The notes below the pieces were generated by a model. It did no database searches. It was not told where the DNA came from and saw nothing but the letters and a program-made list of their open reading frames with translations. DNA of 60,067 nucleotides, from assembly GCA_016705335.1 (NCBI GenBank), contig JADIYN010000040.1:1-60067 (forward strand). The letters run 5' to 3'. Positions within the stretch are counted from its first letter, which is position 1, and every line of letters begins with the position of its first letter. Origin of the DNA: Draconibacterium sp. Its GTDB lineage: Bacteria > Bacteroidota > Bacteroidia > Bacteroidales > Prolixibacteraceae. The position numbers were made by a program, and so were the translations under genes. Shown here piece after piece: positions 22,965 through 30,976 of the stretch.

Positions 22965-23123
22965 ATGATGTACGAAATTGAAACAGAAGAAGATTACCAA
23001 CAAGGTTTAAAGCGATTTTTGGAAATTTGCGGTAATCTTAATAGTGTTGAAGAGCAAACAGAGATGGAACTTTTAATGGTTTTAATGGAGAAATATGAAA
23101 GGGAAAACTGTTCTTCAAATTAA
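22965..23123 (+). CDS. Small HigA-like antitoxin N-terminal remnant (52 aa)
   Basis: The short ORF begins MMYEIETEEDYQQGLKRFLE and contains MELLMVLMEKYERE. This matches the N-terminal helical arm of HigA-family antitoxins, where a 'Y-E-I-x-T-E-x-D-Y-x-x-A-L' helix precedes 'E-L-E-L-L-x-x-L-I-E-K-Y-E'. The helix-turn-helix that normally follows is missing; the frame stops after NCSSN. It starts 3 bp after the polA stop and its last 4 bp overlap the end of the convergent dus gene. No toxin gene is adjacent. Either a remnant or an independent small protein; resemblance judged by eye. Confidence 0.5.
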   Translation: MMYEIETEEDYQQGLKRFLEICGNLNSVEEQTEMELLMVLMEKYERENCSSN

Positions 23124-24082
23124 AAATTTGCCCAAAAAACAATTTTTATTGCACTTTGATATTGTGCCAAACTATTTGTCTTTTTAATCAGCTTAAATGA
23201 TTTCGCCTGTTTTTCAAAGTTATAACTGAAATAAATCCAGAACTGTTTCATTTTGTTCAAAACATTCCCGTCGTTGTCCATTTTTTCAGTATAAAGTTCA
23301 AAAACCCTTTTGTGGAATGTTTCAAGTTTTAGCAATTTTTCATCTTTCGAAAAGTTTTTTCCCTTTATTTCAGCAGGTAGAAATGGGTTCATCAAAACAC
23401 CACGGCCAAGCATCCAACAATTGGTTCCACCGAATTTTTGTGATCGTTCGTTAAAATTGGCTGGCGAAAAAATATCGCCATTATAAACCAATCTGTGTTT
23501 TATGTTGGTTTTGGCAAATTCAAAAGCCGAATCAATTATTTCTCCTTCATAAAGTTGCCTGGCAATCCTCGGGTGAAAAATTACTTCTGATAACGGGAAT
23601 TGATTTAAAATTGGGATTATTTTCTCGATTTCGAATGGCGAAATTAATCCGGCACGCAGTTTTACTGATAAACTGAGATTTGAATTTTCAAAAAATGAGG
23701 AAAGAATCTGATGTAATTTATCGGGATGAGGTAAAAGTCCGGCACCCATTGCACGGTTTGTTACCATTGGATATGGGCAACCCAGATTGAGATTGATTTC
23801 CTTGTATCCTTTATTTGCCAGAAATTTTGACAGAAACAGCAATTCAATAGCGTTATTAGCCAGAACCTGCGGAATTACACGGGTTTGTTGATTATTTTCA
23901 GGGAGGATCTCCTTTTCATATTTTTTTAAAACTCCTTCATTTTTAACCGAAATGTATGGGATAAAAAAGGCATCAATACCTTCAAAAATTTCGTTGTATG
24001 CTTTACGGTAAATAAAATCAGTAAATCCCTGCAACGGGGCAAGATAAATTAACCGGGTACTTTGATTGACAGATGCTGGCAT
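23120..24082 (-). CDS. tRNA-dihydrouridine synthase family protein
   Basis: FMN-dependent reductase that makes dihydrouridine in tRNA. Intact 320-residue ORF with the TIM-barrel opening IYLAPLQGFTDFIYRKAY, the active-site block INLNLGCPYPMVTNRAMGAG containing the GCP Cys, LSVKLRAGL and EVIFHPRIARQLYEG. The later phosphate-binding part is LVYNGDIFS and CWMLGRGVLMNPFLP. Closest in character to the short Dus enzymes of Bacteroidota; which uridine it modifies cannot be told. It converges on the small HigA-like ORF with a 4-bp overlap and is divergent from the DUF4271 gene. Confidence 0.9.
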   Translation of the reverse strand: MPASVNQSTRLIYLAPLQGFTDFIYRKAYNEIFEGIDAFFIPYISVKNEGVLKKYEKEILPENNQQTRVIPQVLANNAIELLFLSKFLANKGYKEINLNLGCPYPMVTNRAMGAGLLPHPDKLHQILSSFFENSNLSLSVKLRAGLISPFEIEKIIPILNQFPLSEVIFHPRIARQLYEGEIIDSAFEFAKTNIKHRLVYNGDIFSPANFNERSQKFGGTNCWMLGRGVLMNPFLPAEIKGKNFSKDEKLLKLETFHKRVFELYTEKMDNDGNVLNKMKQFWIYFSYNFEKQAKSFKLIKKTNSLAQYQSAIKIVFWANF

Positions 24083-24130
24083 TTGCAGTCAAAAATACAA
24101 ATCAAAAAACAACTATCCATATTCATTTAA

Positions 24131-24138
24131 TATCTTTG
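24131..24138 (+). promoter_or_regulatory. Putative -7 box (TATCTTTG)
   Basis: TATCTTTG fits TAnnTTTG and lies 17 bp before the DUF4271 start. No good TTTG at -33 was found, but the -7 match and position are those commonly seen upstream of Bacteroidota genes. Confidence 0.5.
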
Positions 24139-24155
24139 CGCACTTATTAAAGTAA

Positions 24156-25085
24156 ATGGATGATTTTGGAAAATATGGAAACCAGGTTACGGACTTATCA
24201 ATCCGGAATGCTGAATTTGATTCAGTTTCTGTCGAAAAAGTGCTGGGTTCCGAATTAATTGTGGATTCCACTTCATTTGTTCCAATCGATTCAACATTAT
24301 TAACTCCTTCCGATTCACTTTTCCGCTTTTTTGAAGTACGTCCCGAAGAAAAGATATTTATTGGCGATGCACGCTTTCAACCCGATACAACTTATGTTGA
24401 ACACATTTTGTGGAACGGACTTAAAATAATACCCCGTGAGAAAAACAATTTTGAAGGTGACTGGATAACTGGAATTTTGTTTTTTGCTTTTATTCTGTTG
24501 GTTAGTGTACGTGCCAGTTTTTCAAAATATATTAGTACACTGTTCCAGTCACTTATAAATTATCCTACTGCTTTTCGCATGTTTCGCGAAAAAAACTATT
24601 CAATTCTTCATGGCTCATTCCGACTTGAAGCTTTGTTTTATGTTGTATTTTCAGTTTTTATATTTCAGATTATTGTACTTGTTTCAAATAACAATTCACT
24701 TTTTACGCTTTCATTTTACGGTACAACTCTCGGAATTGTGGTTTTCTATTTTCTGGCTAAAAAGTTGGCGTATTTTGCGCTTGGCTCGATATTTACTGGA
24801 GCCAGTGACACAAGAGAATTTCTGTTTAACATGGATAATTTTAATCGGGGGGCTGGAATTATTCTGTTTCCGGTGGTAGCATTAATAGCCTATTTCCCTT
24901 CCGAAAACCCAATGATTGCGGTGTTTCTGGGGATATTAACAACTTTGGTTTTTTATGCAATGTTATTAAAAAGAGGCGTATCAATTTTATTGAAAAAACA
25001 GTTTCCAATATTTTATCTCTTTTTATACCTTTGTACCCTTGAAATTTTACCCTTGCTTTTGATTTATAAACTAGTTGTTGATTAA
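24156..25085 (+). CDS. DUF4271 membrane protein
   Basis: Intact 309-residue protein. The first third is soluble and acidic (SLFRFFEVRPEEKIFIGDAR, with Asp/Ser-rich text before it). It is followed by about six membrane segments, for example WITGILFFAFILLVSVRASF, LFYVVFSVFIFQIIVLV and FPIFYLFLYLCTLEILPLLL. The arrangement and the motif GDWITGILFFAFILL match the DUF4271 family, which in Bacteroidota characteristically lies next to hemD, as here. The hemD start follows 34 bp after the stop. Function unknown. Confidence 0.85.
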   Translation: MDDFGKYGNQVTDLSIRNAEFDSVSVEKVLGSELIVDSTSFVPIDSTLLTPSDSLFRFFEVRPEEKIFIGDARFQPDTTYVEHILWNGLKIIPREKNNFEGDWITGILFFAFILLVSVRASFSKYISTLFQSLINYPTAFRMFREKNYSILHGSFRLEALFYVVFSVFIFQIIVLVSNNNSLFTLSFYGTTLGIVVFYFLAKKLAYFALGSIFTGASDTREFLFNMDNFNRGAGIILFPVVALIAYFPSENPMIAVFLGILTTLVFYAMLLKRGVSILLKKQFPIFYLFLYLCTLEILPLLLIYKLVVD

Positions 25086-25119
25086 GAAGGGGATAAGTTA
25101 CACTAAAAAGCAGAATATC

Positions 25120-25866
25120 TTGAAAGTTAAGAGTATTATTGTTTCGCAGCCGGAACCGGAAACGGCAAAATCACCTTATTTCGAATTGGCAGAAAAATAT
25201 GGTTTGAAAATTGACTTTAGGCCATTTATTCAGGTTGAAGGTGTGCCGGGGAAAGAGTTCCGAAATACCCGAATTTATATTTTGGAACATACAGCAGTTA
25301 TTTTTACAAGCCGAACTGCAATCGATCATTTTTTCAGAATTAGCCAGGAATTGCGTTTAACCATTCCCGACACGATGAAATATTTTTGCATTTCAGAAGC
25401 TACAGCTTTTTATTTGCAGAAATACATTGTTTACCGCAAACGCAAAATTTTCTATGCCGACGGCAAATTCTCTGATTTAGCGAATGTGATGAAAAAACAC
25501 AAAGAAGAAAAGTTTCTTGTGCCACTTTCGGACATACACAAACAGGAAATACCCGATTTGCTTGATGCTGAAGGATATAAATATACAAAGGCAATTCTTT
25601 ACCGCACTGTTAGCGCCAACTTATCCGATTTAAGCGAAATTAAATATGACATCCTTGTATTTTTCAGCCCGCAAGGAATTAGATCTCTGCTTCAGAATTT
25701 CCCCAATTTTGTACAAAACGAAACAAGAATTGCGTGTTTTGGCCCAACCACTGCAAAGGCAATACGGGAGGCAGGATTAAGGTTGGATATTGAAGCACCA
25801 ACTGCCCAGGCCCCTTCAATGACAATGGCTTTGGAACAGTACATTAAAAAGCATAATAAAATATAA
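25120..25866 (+). CDS. hemD: Uroporphyrinogen-III synthase
   Basis: Cyclises hydroxymethylbilane to uroporphyrinogen III in haem/corrin biosynthesis. I favour a TTG start at 25120, giving KVKSIIVSQPEPETAKSPYF, because SQPEPET is the conserved opening in Bacteroidota HemD; the frame also runs upstream to another TTG at 25075. Further family text: AVIFTSRTAIDHFF, KYFCISEATAFYLQKYI, DILVFFSPQGIRSLLQNFP and RIACFGPTTAKAIREAGL. About 248 residues, intact. It follows DUF4271 in the usual order and precedes rnpA, but a terminator-like hairpin lies between. Confidence 0.9.
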   Translation: MKVKSIIVSQPEPETAKSPYFELAEKYGLKIDFRPFIQVEGVPGKEFRNTRIYILEHTAVIFTSRTAIDHFFRISQELRLTIPDTMKYFCISEATAFYLQKYIVYRKRKIFYADGKFSDLANVMKKHKEEKFLVPLSDIHKQEIPDLLDAEGYKYTKAILYRTVSANLSDLSEIKYDILVFFSPQGIRSLLQNFPNFVQNETRIACFGPTTAKAIREAGLRLDIEAPTAQAPSMTMALEQYIKKHNKI

Positions 25867-25889
25867 TATTAAAAATATAGCTAATTTTG

Positions 25890-25924
25890 AAAGGCTGTCC
25901 GACAATTGGTGGATAGCCTTTTTT
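25890..25924 (+). terminator. Terminator-like hairpin between hemD and rnpA
   Basis: AAGGCTGTCC, loop of 10 nt and GGATAGCCTT form a 10-bp stem with one wobble pair, followed by TTTTTT. The T run ends only about 8 bp before the rnpA start. A TAATTTTG sequence (25882-25889), a match to the -7 consensus, lies immediately before the stem. Confidence 0.8.
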
Positions 25925-25932
25925 AATTCAAA

Positions 25933-26343
25933 ATGAACAACTTACAAGAAAATACCGACAACGAAACAACGGGTTTTTCATTTCATAAAAATGAGCGGCT
26001 TTGCAGTAAAAAAGTAATCGATAAACTTTTTATTGAAGGAAAATCAGTTTTTGTGTACCCTGTTAAGATTGTTTATCTTGAAACTTTACTTCCGGAAAAA
26101 AACAAGGTTCAAGCCGCATTTACTGTAGGGAAAAGGAATTTTAAACGTGCTGTAAAACGAAATTTAATAAAACGTCGGATGCGCGAAGCTTACCGCTTGA
26201 ACAAACAAAAGTTTTATGATGAGTTGGGAGAAAAACAGTTAGCAGTATTTTTTATTTATACCGCGAAAACCATTTCGGATTACAAACAAATTGAAACAGC
26301 TATTATTAAAGGGTTAAAGAAGTTAAGTACTGAAGTGCAATAA
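25933..26343 (+). CDS. rnpA: Ribonuclease P protein component
   Basis: Protein subunit of RNase P for tRNA 5' maturation. Intact 136 residues with the RNA-binding signature VGKRNFKRAVKRNLIKRRMR and the N-terminal opening SFHKNERLCSKKVIDKLFIE. Typical size for Bacteroidota. There is no rpmH gene next to it; in this phylum rnpA commonly follows hemD instead. The hairpin just upstream may attenuate its expression. Confidence 0.93.
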   Translation: MNNLQENTDNETTGFSFHKNERLCSKKVIDKLFIEGKSVFVYPVKIVYLETLLPEKNKVQAAFTVGKRNFKRAVKRNLIKRRMREAYRLNKQKFYDELGEKQLAVFFIYTAKTISDYKQIETAIIKGLKKLSTEVQ

Positions 26344-26505
26344 TATCTGACAGAATCCAAAATTCCCAGACAGTCTGCTATTAAACGACAACATATTTAT
26401 TGTTTGATTTTTTACAGTTCTAAACAATTATCAATAAATATTCTAAATAAAGCGAAACCCCACATTATCATGCAACAAGCGGTTCATTTTAAAAAACGAA
26501 TTTGA

Positions 26506-26513
26506 TATTTTTG
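26506..26513 (+). promoter_or_regulatory. Putative -7 box (TATTTTTG)
   Basis: TATTTTTG matches TAnnTTTG, 31 bp upstream of the DoxX-fusion start at 26545. No convincing -33 TTTG is present. Confidence 0.4.
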
Positions 26514-26544
26514 TTTCTCAACAATATCTAAATCAAACTAAAGC

Positions 26545-28068
26545 ATGAAAAACTGGAACTGGAAGAAACTCATGGTTACCCTGTTCAGGGTGGCTATTGG
26601 CTGGCACTTTTTTTATGAAGGTATTTCGAAACTTATCGCTGGAAACTGGACGTCTGCCGGCTATCTTGCGAAAGCTACAGGTCCGTTTGCCGGGTTTTAT
26701 CATACATTGGCGGCTTCAGAAGTTGCAATGAATATAATTGATCCGCTAAATATGGCCGGGTTGATTTTGATCGGGCTTGGTTTATTTCTTGGGGTTTTTA
26801 TTCGCTTGTCTGCCATTTCAGGGGTATTTTTGTTGTTGCTGTACTATTTTGCCTATCCACCGTTTGGCGGCGATATTTTTGGCGGTGCTGAAGGAAGTCT
26901 TTATATCGTAAACAAAAATTTGATAGAAGGACTGGCATTACTTGTAATCTTCTTTTTAAAGGAAAAAGGTTTTGGAATTTATGCCCTTTCGTGGATGAAA
27001 TCTAAAAAGAAAACAGTTGAACCTGTTATTGCCGAAGATCACGACTCTGTTCATTCCCGCCGCGAAGCTTTGAAAAACCTGGCAACTATTCCTGCACTTG
27101 GAATTATTGGTTTTGGAGCTTTCAGGGAGGCCCGGGAGTTTGGCGTTGACACCTTATCTGGTGCTACCATTCAAATTGGCAGCGCAGATATAAAAGATTT
27201 AAAAGGTTCGTTACCAATGGGGAAAATTGGCGACCACGAAATCAGCCGGATTGTATTGGGTGGAAACCTAATTGGTGGCTGGGCGCATTCCCGCGATTTA
27301 ATTTATGTTCCTTCACTTTTCCGCGCTTACAATACTGAAAAGAAAATTTTTGAAACACTAATACTTGCCGAAAAAGCCGGGATAAACTCCATCAACATTG
27401 GATTCCCAACGATGGATACAATGCAGAAATACAAAAAAATGACCGGCAGTAAAATAAAGGTCATCGTACAGGTGGCACCCGAAATGGAAAAGAACGACTT
27501 TTTCATAAATATCAACAAAGCGGTGGATGCAGGGATGGATATGATTCAGGTACAGGGAAACTGGTGTGACTGGCTTGTGCGGGATAACAGAATGGATGTG
27601 ATCCAAAAAATGCTCGAAAAAATCAGAAGAAACAACATTGTTGCAGGACTTGGGGCACACACTGTAGATTCGCTGATTATGTGTGAAGAACAAGGGATTA
27701 TTCCAGATTATTACATGAAAACAATGCACCACGACCAATACTGGTCGGCACACCCTCGTGAAAACCGCTACCCGTTTGAAGTAGATGGCAAACGCCACCT
27801 CGATCACAACCGTTTCCATGACAACTGCTTCTGCCCATTTCCCGAGAAAACCACTGAATTTGTTAACCGGACAAAAGTTCCTGTTATGGGCTTTAAAGTG
27901 CTGGCAGCAGGAGCAATTACTCCCGAAGACGGGTTTAACTGGGCTTTTCAAAATGGCGCCGACTTTATTTGTGTCGGAATGTTTGATTTTCAGATAGTAA
28001 ACGATGTGAACATTACTATTGATGTACTTAGCAAATTGCAGGGAAGAACACGTGAGTGGTATGGCTAA
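26545..28068 (+). CDS. DoxX membrane domain fused to an aldo/keto-reductase-like TIM barrel
   Basis: Intact 507-residue protein. Residues 1-150 form a DoxX-type four-helix membrane domain (TLFRVAIGWHFFYEGISKL, LILIGLGLFLGVFIRLSAIS, YFAYPPFGGDIFGG). Residues 171-195 read SRREALKNLATIPALGIIGF: a twin-arginine motif plus hydrophobic stretch, like an N-terminal Tat signal but internal. Residues from about 225 to the end are an aldo/keto-reductase-like barrel (ISRIVLGGNLIGGWAHSRDL, AGINSINIGFPTMDTMQKY, MIQVQGNWCDWLV, PVMGFKVLAAGAITPEDGF). The barrel would sit outside the cytoplasmic membrane if the second hydrophobic part spans or is exported. Family members with a separate Tat-type N-terminus exist in Planctomycetes and Bacteroidota as far as I recall. 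Reaction unknown. Confidence 0.8.
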   Translation: MKNWNWKKLMVTLFRVAIGWHFFYEGISKLIAGNWTSAGYLAKATGPFAGFYHTLAASEVAMNIIDPLNMAGLILIGLGLFLGVFIRLSAISGVFLLLLYYFAYPPFGGDIFGGAEGSLYIVNKNLIEGLALLVIFFLKEKGFGIYALSWMKSKKKTVEPVIAEDHDSVHSRREALKNLATIPALGIIGFGAFREAREFGVDTLSGATIQIGSADIKDLKGSLPMGKIGDHEISRIVLGGNLIGGWAHSRDLIYVPSLFRAYNTEKKIFETLILAEKAGINSINIGFPTMDTMQKYKKMTGSKIKVIVQVAPEMEKNDFFININKAVDAGMDMIQVQGNWCDWLVRDNRMDVIQKMLEKIRRNNIVAGLGAHTVDSLIMCEEQGIIPDYYMKTMHHDQYWSAHPRENRYPFEVDGKRHLDHNRFHDNCFCPFPEKTTEFVNRTKVPVMGFKVLAAGAITPEDGFNWAFQNGADFICVGMFDFQIVNDVNITIDVLSKLQGRTREWYG

Positions 28069-28161
28069 TTTTAATATTTCTTAAAATTTTTGCGGCTTCG
28101 CGACTTTGCGAGATTATATTCTCTCTCCAGGACACGAAGTTGCCAGGTAAAACATAAACAC

Positions 28162-28996
28162 ATGAAAAAAACTATTTTATTATTTGTCATGGCATTATTT
28201 GCATCCGGTATTTTTGGTCAGAAAAACAGTATCGAATTACTTGTCAGGGCCGATGATATTGGCTCTTTTCACGCAGCTAATGTGGCGTGTATTGAATCAT
28301 ATAAAAACGGGATTGTCCGCTCGGTTGAGTTAATGGCGCCATGTGCCTGGTTTCCCGAAGCCGTAAAAATGCTTGCAGAAAATCCGGGTTTTGATGTTGG
28401 TATTCACCTTGTTTTAACAAGCGAGTGGAGTACAGTAAAATGGCGTCCTTTAACTCATTGTCCCAGCCTGGTCGATAAAGACGGGTATTTTTTTCCAATG
28501 GTTTGGAAGAATGATAATTTTCCACCGAACAATTCAATCATAGAATCAAACTGGAAAATAGAAGAAGTTGAACAGGAACTCCGCGCCCAGATTGAAGTGT
28601 CGTTGAAATATCTACCGCACATTTCACATCTCAGCAACCACATGGGATTTATGGGTCTTGACCCAAAATTGAAACAACTTGTTGAAAAGCTGGCCAAAGA
28701 ATACAATTTGGATACCGAAACCAATGACCTGAAATATTTTGGCGGCTGGGGGCGTGATACCAAACCCGAAGAACGCATCGACAAATTCTGCGAAAATCTG
28801 GAAAAACTTACTCCCGGAAAATATTTATTCGTTGAGCATCCGGCTAAAGATTCAGAAGAAATGAAAACAGTTGGCCACAAAGGTTACGAAACTGTTGGCC
28901 TCGACCGCGAATGGGTAACCCGCGTTTTTACAAGCGAAAAAGTAAAAGAAACAATTAAAAAGAAAGGGGATAAAATTGATTAGTTACGCGGATTAA
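28162..28996 (+). CDS. ChbG/HpnK-type (YdjC-like) carbohydrate deacetylase, exported
   Basis: Predicted metal-dependent deacetylase acting on N-acetylated or other acylated sugars. ATG 28162 gives a signal peptide (KKTILLFVMALFASGIFGQ). Conserved blocks are LLVRADDIGSFHAANVACIE with the metal-binding Asp pair, DVGIHLVLTSEW with the His, and HISHLSNHMGFMGLDPKL with a second His pair, so the active site looks complete. The literal stop is at 28983 (KKKGDKID), but removing one G near 28970 gives KKGIKLISYAD with a stop at 28996, the expected C-terminus. The last 130 bp recur at 30208-30340, beyond the nuclease gene. About 275-280 residues, likely periplasmic. Confidence 0.88.
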
Positions 28997-29000
28997 AAGA
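28870..29000 (+). repeat. Copy A of duplicated deacetylase 3' end
   Basis: From the GTTGGCCACAAAGGTTACGA start, this segment aligns with 30208-30340. The first about 78 bp differ at only about 6-7 positions plus one base gap; the remainder is less similar but ends in the shared GGGATAAAA-TGATTAGTTAC tract. The two copies bracket the DUF1016 nuclease gene. Confidence 0.85.
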
Positions 29001-29142
29001 AGGAAATAATTTTCAGTTTGCTTATCCTGATATACATCGGGATTGTTGGACTTAAGCCCTTGCAGCACAGCTGGAAAGCATAGGTGGATTCTAATTGTGC
29101 TGTTTCCATTAAATATTTATTTTTATACTCAGAAATCAGAAT

Positions 29143-30182
29143 ATGGTAAGCAAACCACAAAATATCAACAGCCTGTTTTCAGAAATAAAACAATTGATTG
29201 AAGAAGCAAGGCAAACCGTCGCAGTCGCTGTAAACGCTGCGACAACAATACTTTACTGGAATATTGGGAATCGAATAAAAATTGAAGTTCTTGAAAATAA
29301 GCGCGGGGAATATGGTAAGGAAGTTGTAAAAACACTTTCTCAGGAATTAACTCAGGAATACGGGAAAGGTTGGAGCGAGCAGCATATATGGCATTGTCTA
29401 CGCTTTGCGGAGACTTTTCCGGAAAAAGAAATTCTCTACGCACTGAGTAGACAATTGAGTTGGACTCATTTCCGCACATTTATCTATTTGAACGATGAAA
29501 TAAAACGTGAGTTTTACATTCAAATGGCAAGAACTGAAAACTGGAACACCCGCACTTTAAATGAAAAAATCGATTCGATGCTGTTTGAAAGAACGGCAAT
29601 CTCGAAAAAGCCTGAAGAACTGATAAAAAAGGAACTCAAAGAGTTGAGGATGAAAACAAACTCAGTCCGGAACTCGTTTTTCGTGATCCATATTTTTTAA
29701 ATTTTCTTGGGTTAGAAGACAATTACAGCGAGAAATCTTTAGAAGATGCGATTTTAAGGGAACTTGAAAAATTCATCCTTGAGTTAGGAAAAGGTTTTAC
29801 ATTTGTTGAACGTCAGAAAAGAATGCTAATTGATGGAGATAGTTTTAAACTCGATTTATTGTTTTATCACCGAAAATTAAAAAGACTTGTAGCGATTGAC
29901 TTGAAATTGGACAGGTTTAAAGCACAATACAAAGGTCAGATGGAATTATATCTTCGCTACCTTGAAAAGTATGAAACTGAAAAAGGAGAAGATTCACCAA
30001 TTGGATTAATACTTTGTGCTGAGGGTTCAAAAGAACAAATTGAATTATTGCAACTTGAAGAATCAGGAATCAGAGTAGCAGAATATTTAGTTGAGTTATC
30101 TGCTAAAGAATTGCTGCAAAAGAAATTACACAATGTTATTGAAAAAGAAAGAGAAAGACTACAAATGAAAAAGTTAAAATAG
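29143..30182 (+). CDS. DUF1016 / YhcG-family PDDEXK nuclease (one frameshift)
   Basis: The N-terminal DUF1016 helical domain reads IKQLIEEARQTVAVAVNAAT, ILYWNIGNRIKIEVL, YGKGWSEQHIWHCLRFAETF and LSRQLSWTHFRTFIYLNDEI. After a break near 29650 the C-terminal PDDEXK_1 nuclease-like domain follows (LELGKGFTFVERQKRMLIDG, FKLDLLFYHRKLKRLVAIDL, with Asp-x18-Asp-x-Lys spacing as the catalytic core; then KAQYKGQMELYLRYLEKYE). Corrected length about 346 residues. DUF1016 proteins occur as scattered accessory genes near mobile elements and restriction loci; the exact role is not settled. Here it is flanked on both sides by copies of the deacetylase 3' end, pointing to an insertion. Confidence 0.9.
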
Positions 30183-30207
30183 CCAATCCATTCGCAAAAC
30201 AAGGGTT

Positions 30208-30340
30208 GTTAGCCGCAAAGGTTACGAAAATGTTGGCCTTGACCGCGAATGGGTAACTCGGGTTTTTACAAGCGAAAAGTAAAATAGATTATTCAGAAAA
30301 AGGGATAAAACTGATTAGTTACGGGGAATTGAAAGATTGA
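30208..30340 (+). pseudogene. Copy B: detached 3' end of the deacetylase gene
   Basis: The fragment reads KGYENVGLDREWVTRVFTSE, then after a frame change EKGIKLISYGELKD and a stop. It repeats the C-terminus of the deacetylase encoded at 28162-28996. It has no start and cannot be an independent gene. It ends with a more complete C-terminus (ISYGELKD) than copy A, so it may be the original end of the gene displaced by the inserted nuclease. Confidence 0.85.
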
Positions 30341-30361
30341 CAAATATTGAACCAGGTGATT

Positions 30362-30835
30362 ATGGAAACAACGCGATTTCAGGTATATAAGATTAACAAA
30401 ACAGCCAACAAAATAATATTTGTTCTTGCAGTAGCATTGAGCGTTTTTACACTTTGGGGTATATTAACTATTTTGTTAACAAACAAGCAGAAACTTTTGG
30501 ATGTTTCAATTTCAACTTATTTAATATTTCTGATGCAGGGAGGTTTGGGAATTGCACTCACCTTGAGAAATTTCAAAATCGAAAAATACTTTGTTTCGTG
30601 GGACGATACTAAAATTCAATATCAACTTCCAAAAGACAAAGAACCCGTATTTATTAAAATAGTGGACGTTCAATCGGTTGAAAAAACAAATCAGGAATTC
30701 AGGATAACATTAAAGGATAATGAAACAAAGAGTTTCAGTTTTAATTATTTCTATTTCCCCACACGCCAAACAATATTTGACTATTTTGAGTCTTTGAAAT
30801 ATATTACTGAAAAAGAGAATAATTCTTCTAAATGA
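30362..30835 (+). CDS. Small two-helix membrane protein, unknown
   Basis: Starts METTRFQVYKINKTANKI (ATG 30362). Two predicted membrane segments, IIFVLAVALSVFTLWGILTI and ISTYLIFLMQGGLGIALTL, are followed by a soluble tail of about 85 residues with a PH-like beta pattern (KIEKYFVSWDDTKIQYQLP, IVDVQSVEKTNQEFRITLKD). 157 residues, intact. It resembles small bPH-type membrane proteins but I do not recognise the family. It lies 22 bp after the deacetylase fragment and may have arrived with, or been downstream of, the nuclease insertion. Confidence 0.6.
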   Translation: METTRFQVYKINKTANKIIFVLAVALSVFTLWGILTILLTNKQKLLDVSISTYLIFLMQGGLGIALTLRNFKIEKYFVSWDDTKIQYQLPKDKEPVFIKIVDVQSVEKTNQEFRITLKDNETKSFSFNYFYFPTRQTIFDYFESLKYITEKENNSSK

Positions 30836-30976
30836 TTAAAATCAACGCAAGAATTTACTCAAACAAAAGTTAGCCGGAACTATTGAAATATACCCGGATT
30901 TGTGATCCTTTTTTTATTCTTGTTTGGTTTTGAGGTAATTTATTATCTTTAAAAATCATTTTGAAATACTAAACCA

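Noticed and set aside
28085..28160. GCGGCTTCGCGACTTTGCGAG tract as a regulatory site
   Set aside because: Similar cgcaaag-rich tracts are common intergenic filler in Bacteroidota, and only one copy is in this window.
29000..29142. Structured RNA upstream of the DUF1016 gene
   Set aside because: A short GCACAGC/GCTGT pairing is visible but there is no tRNA or known ncRNA architecture.
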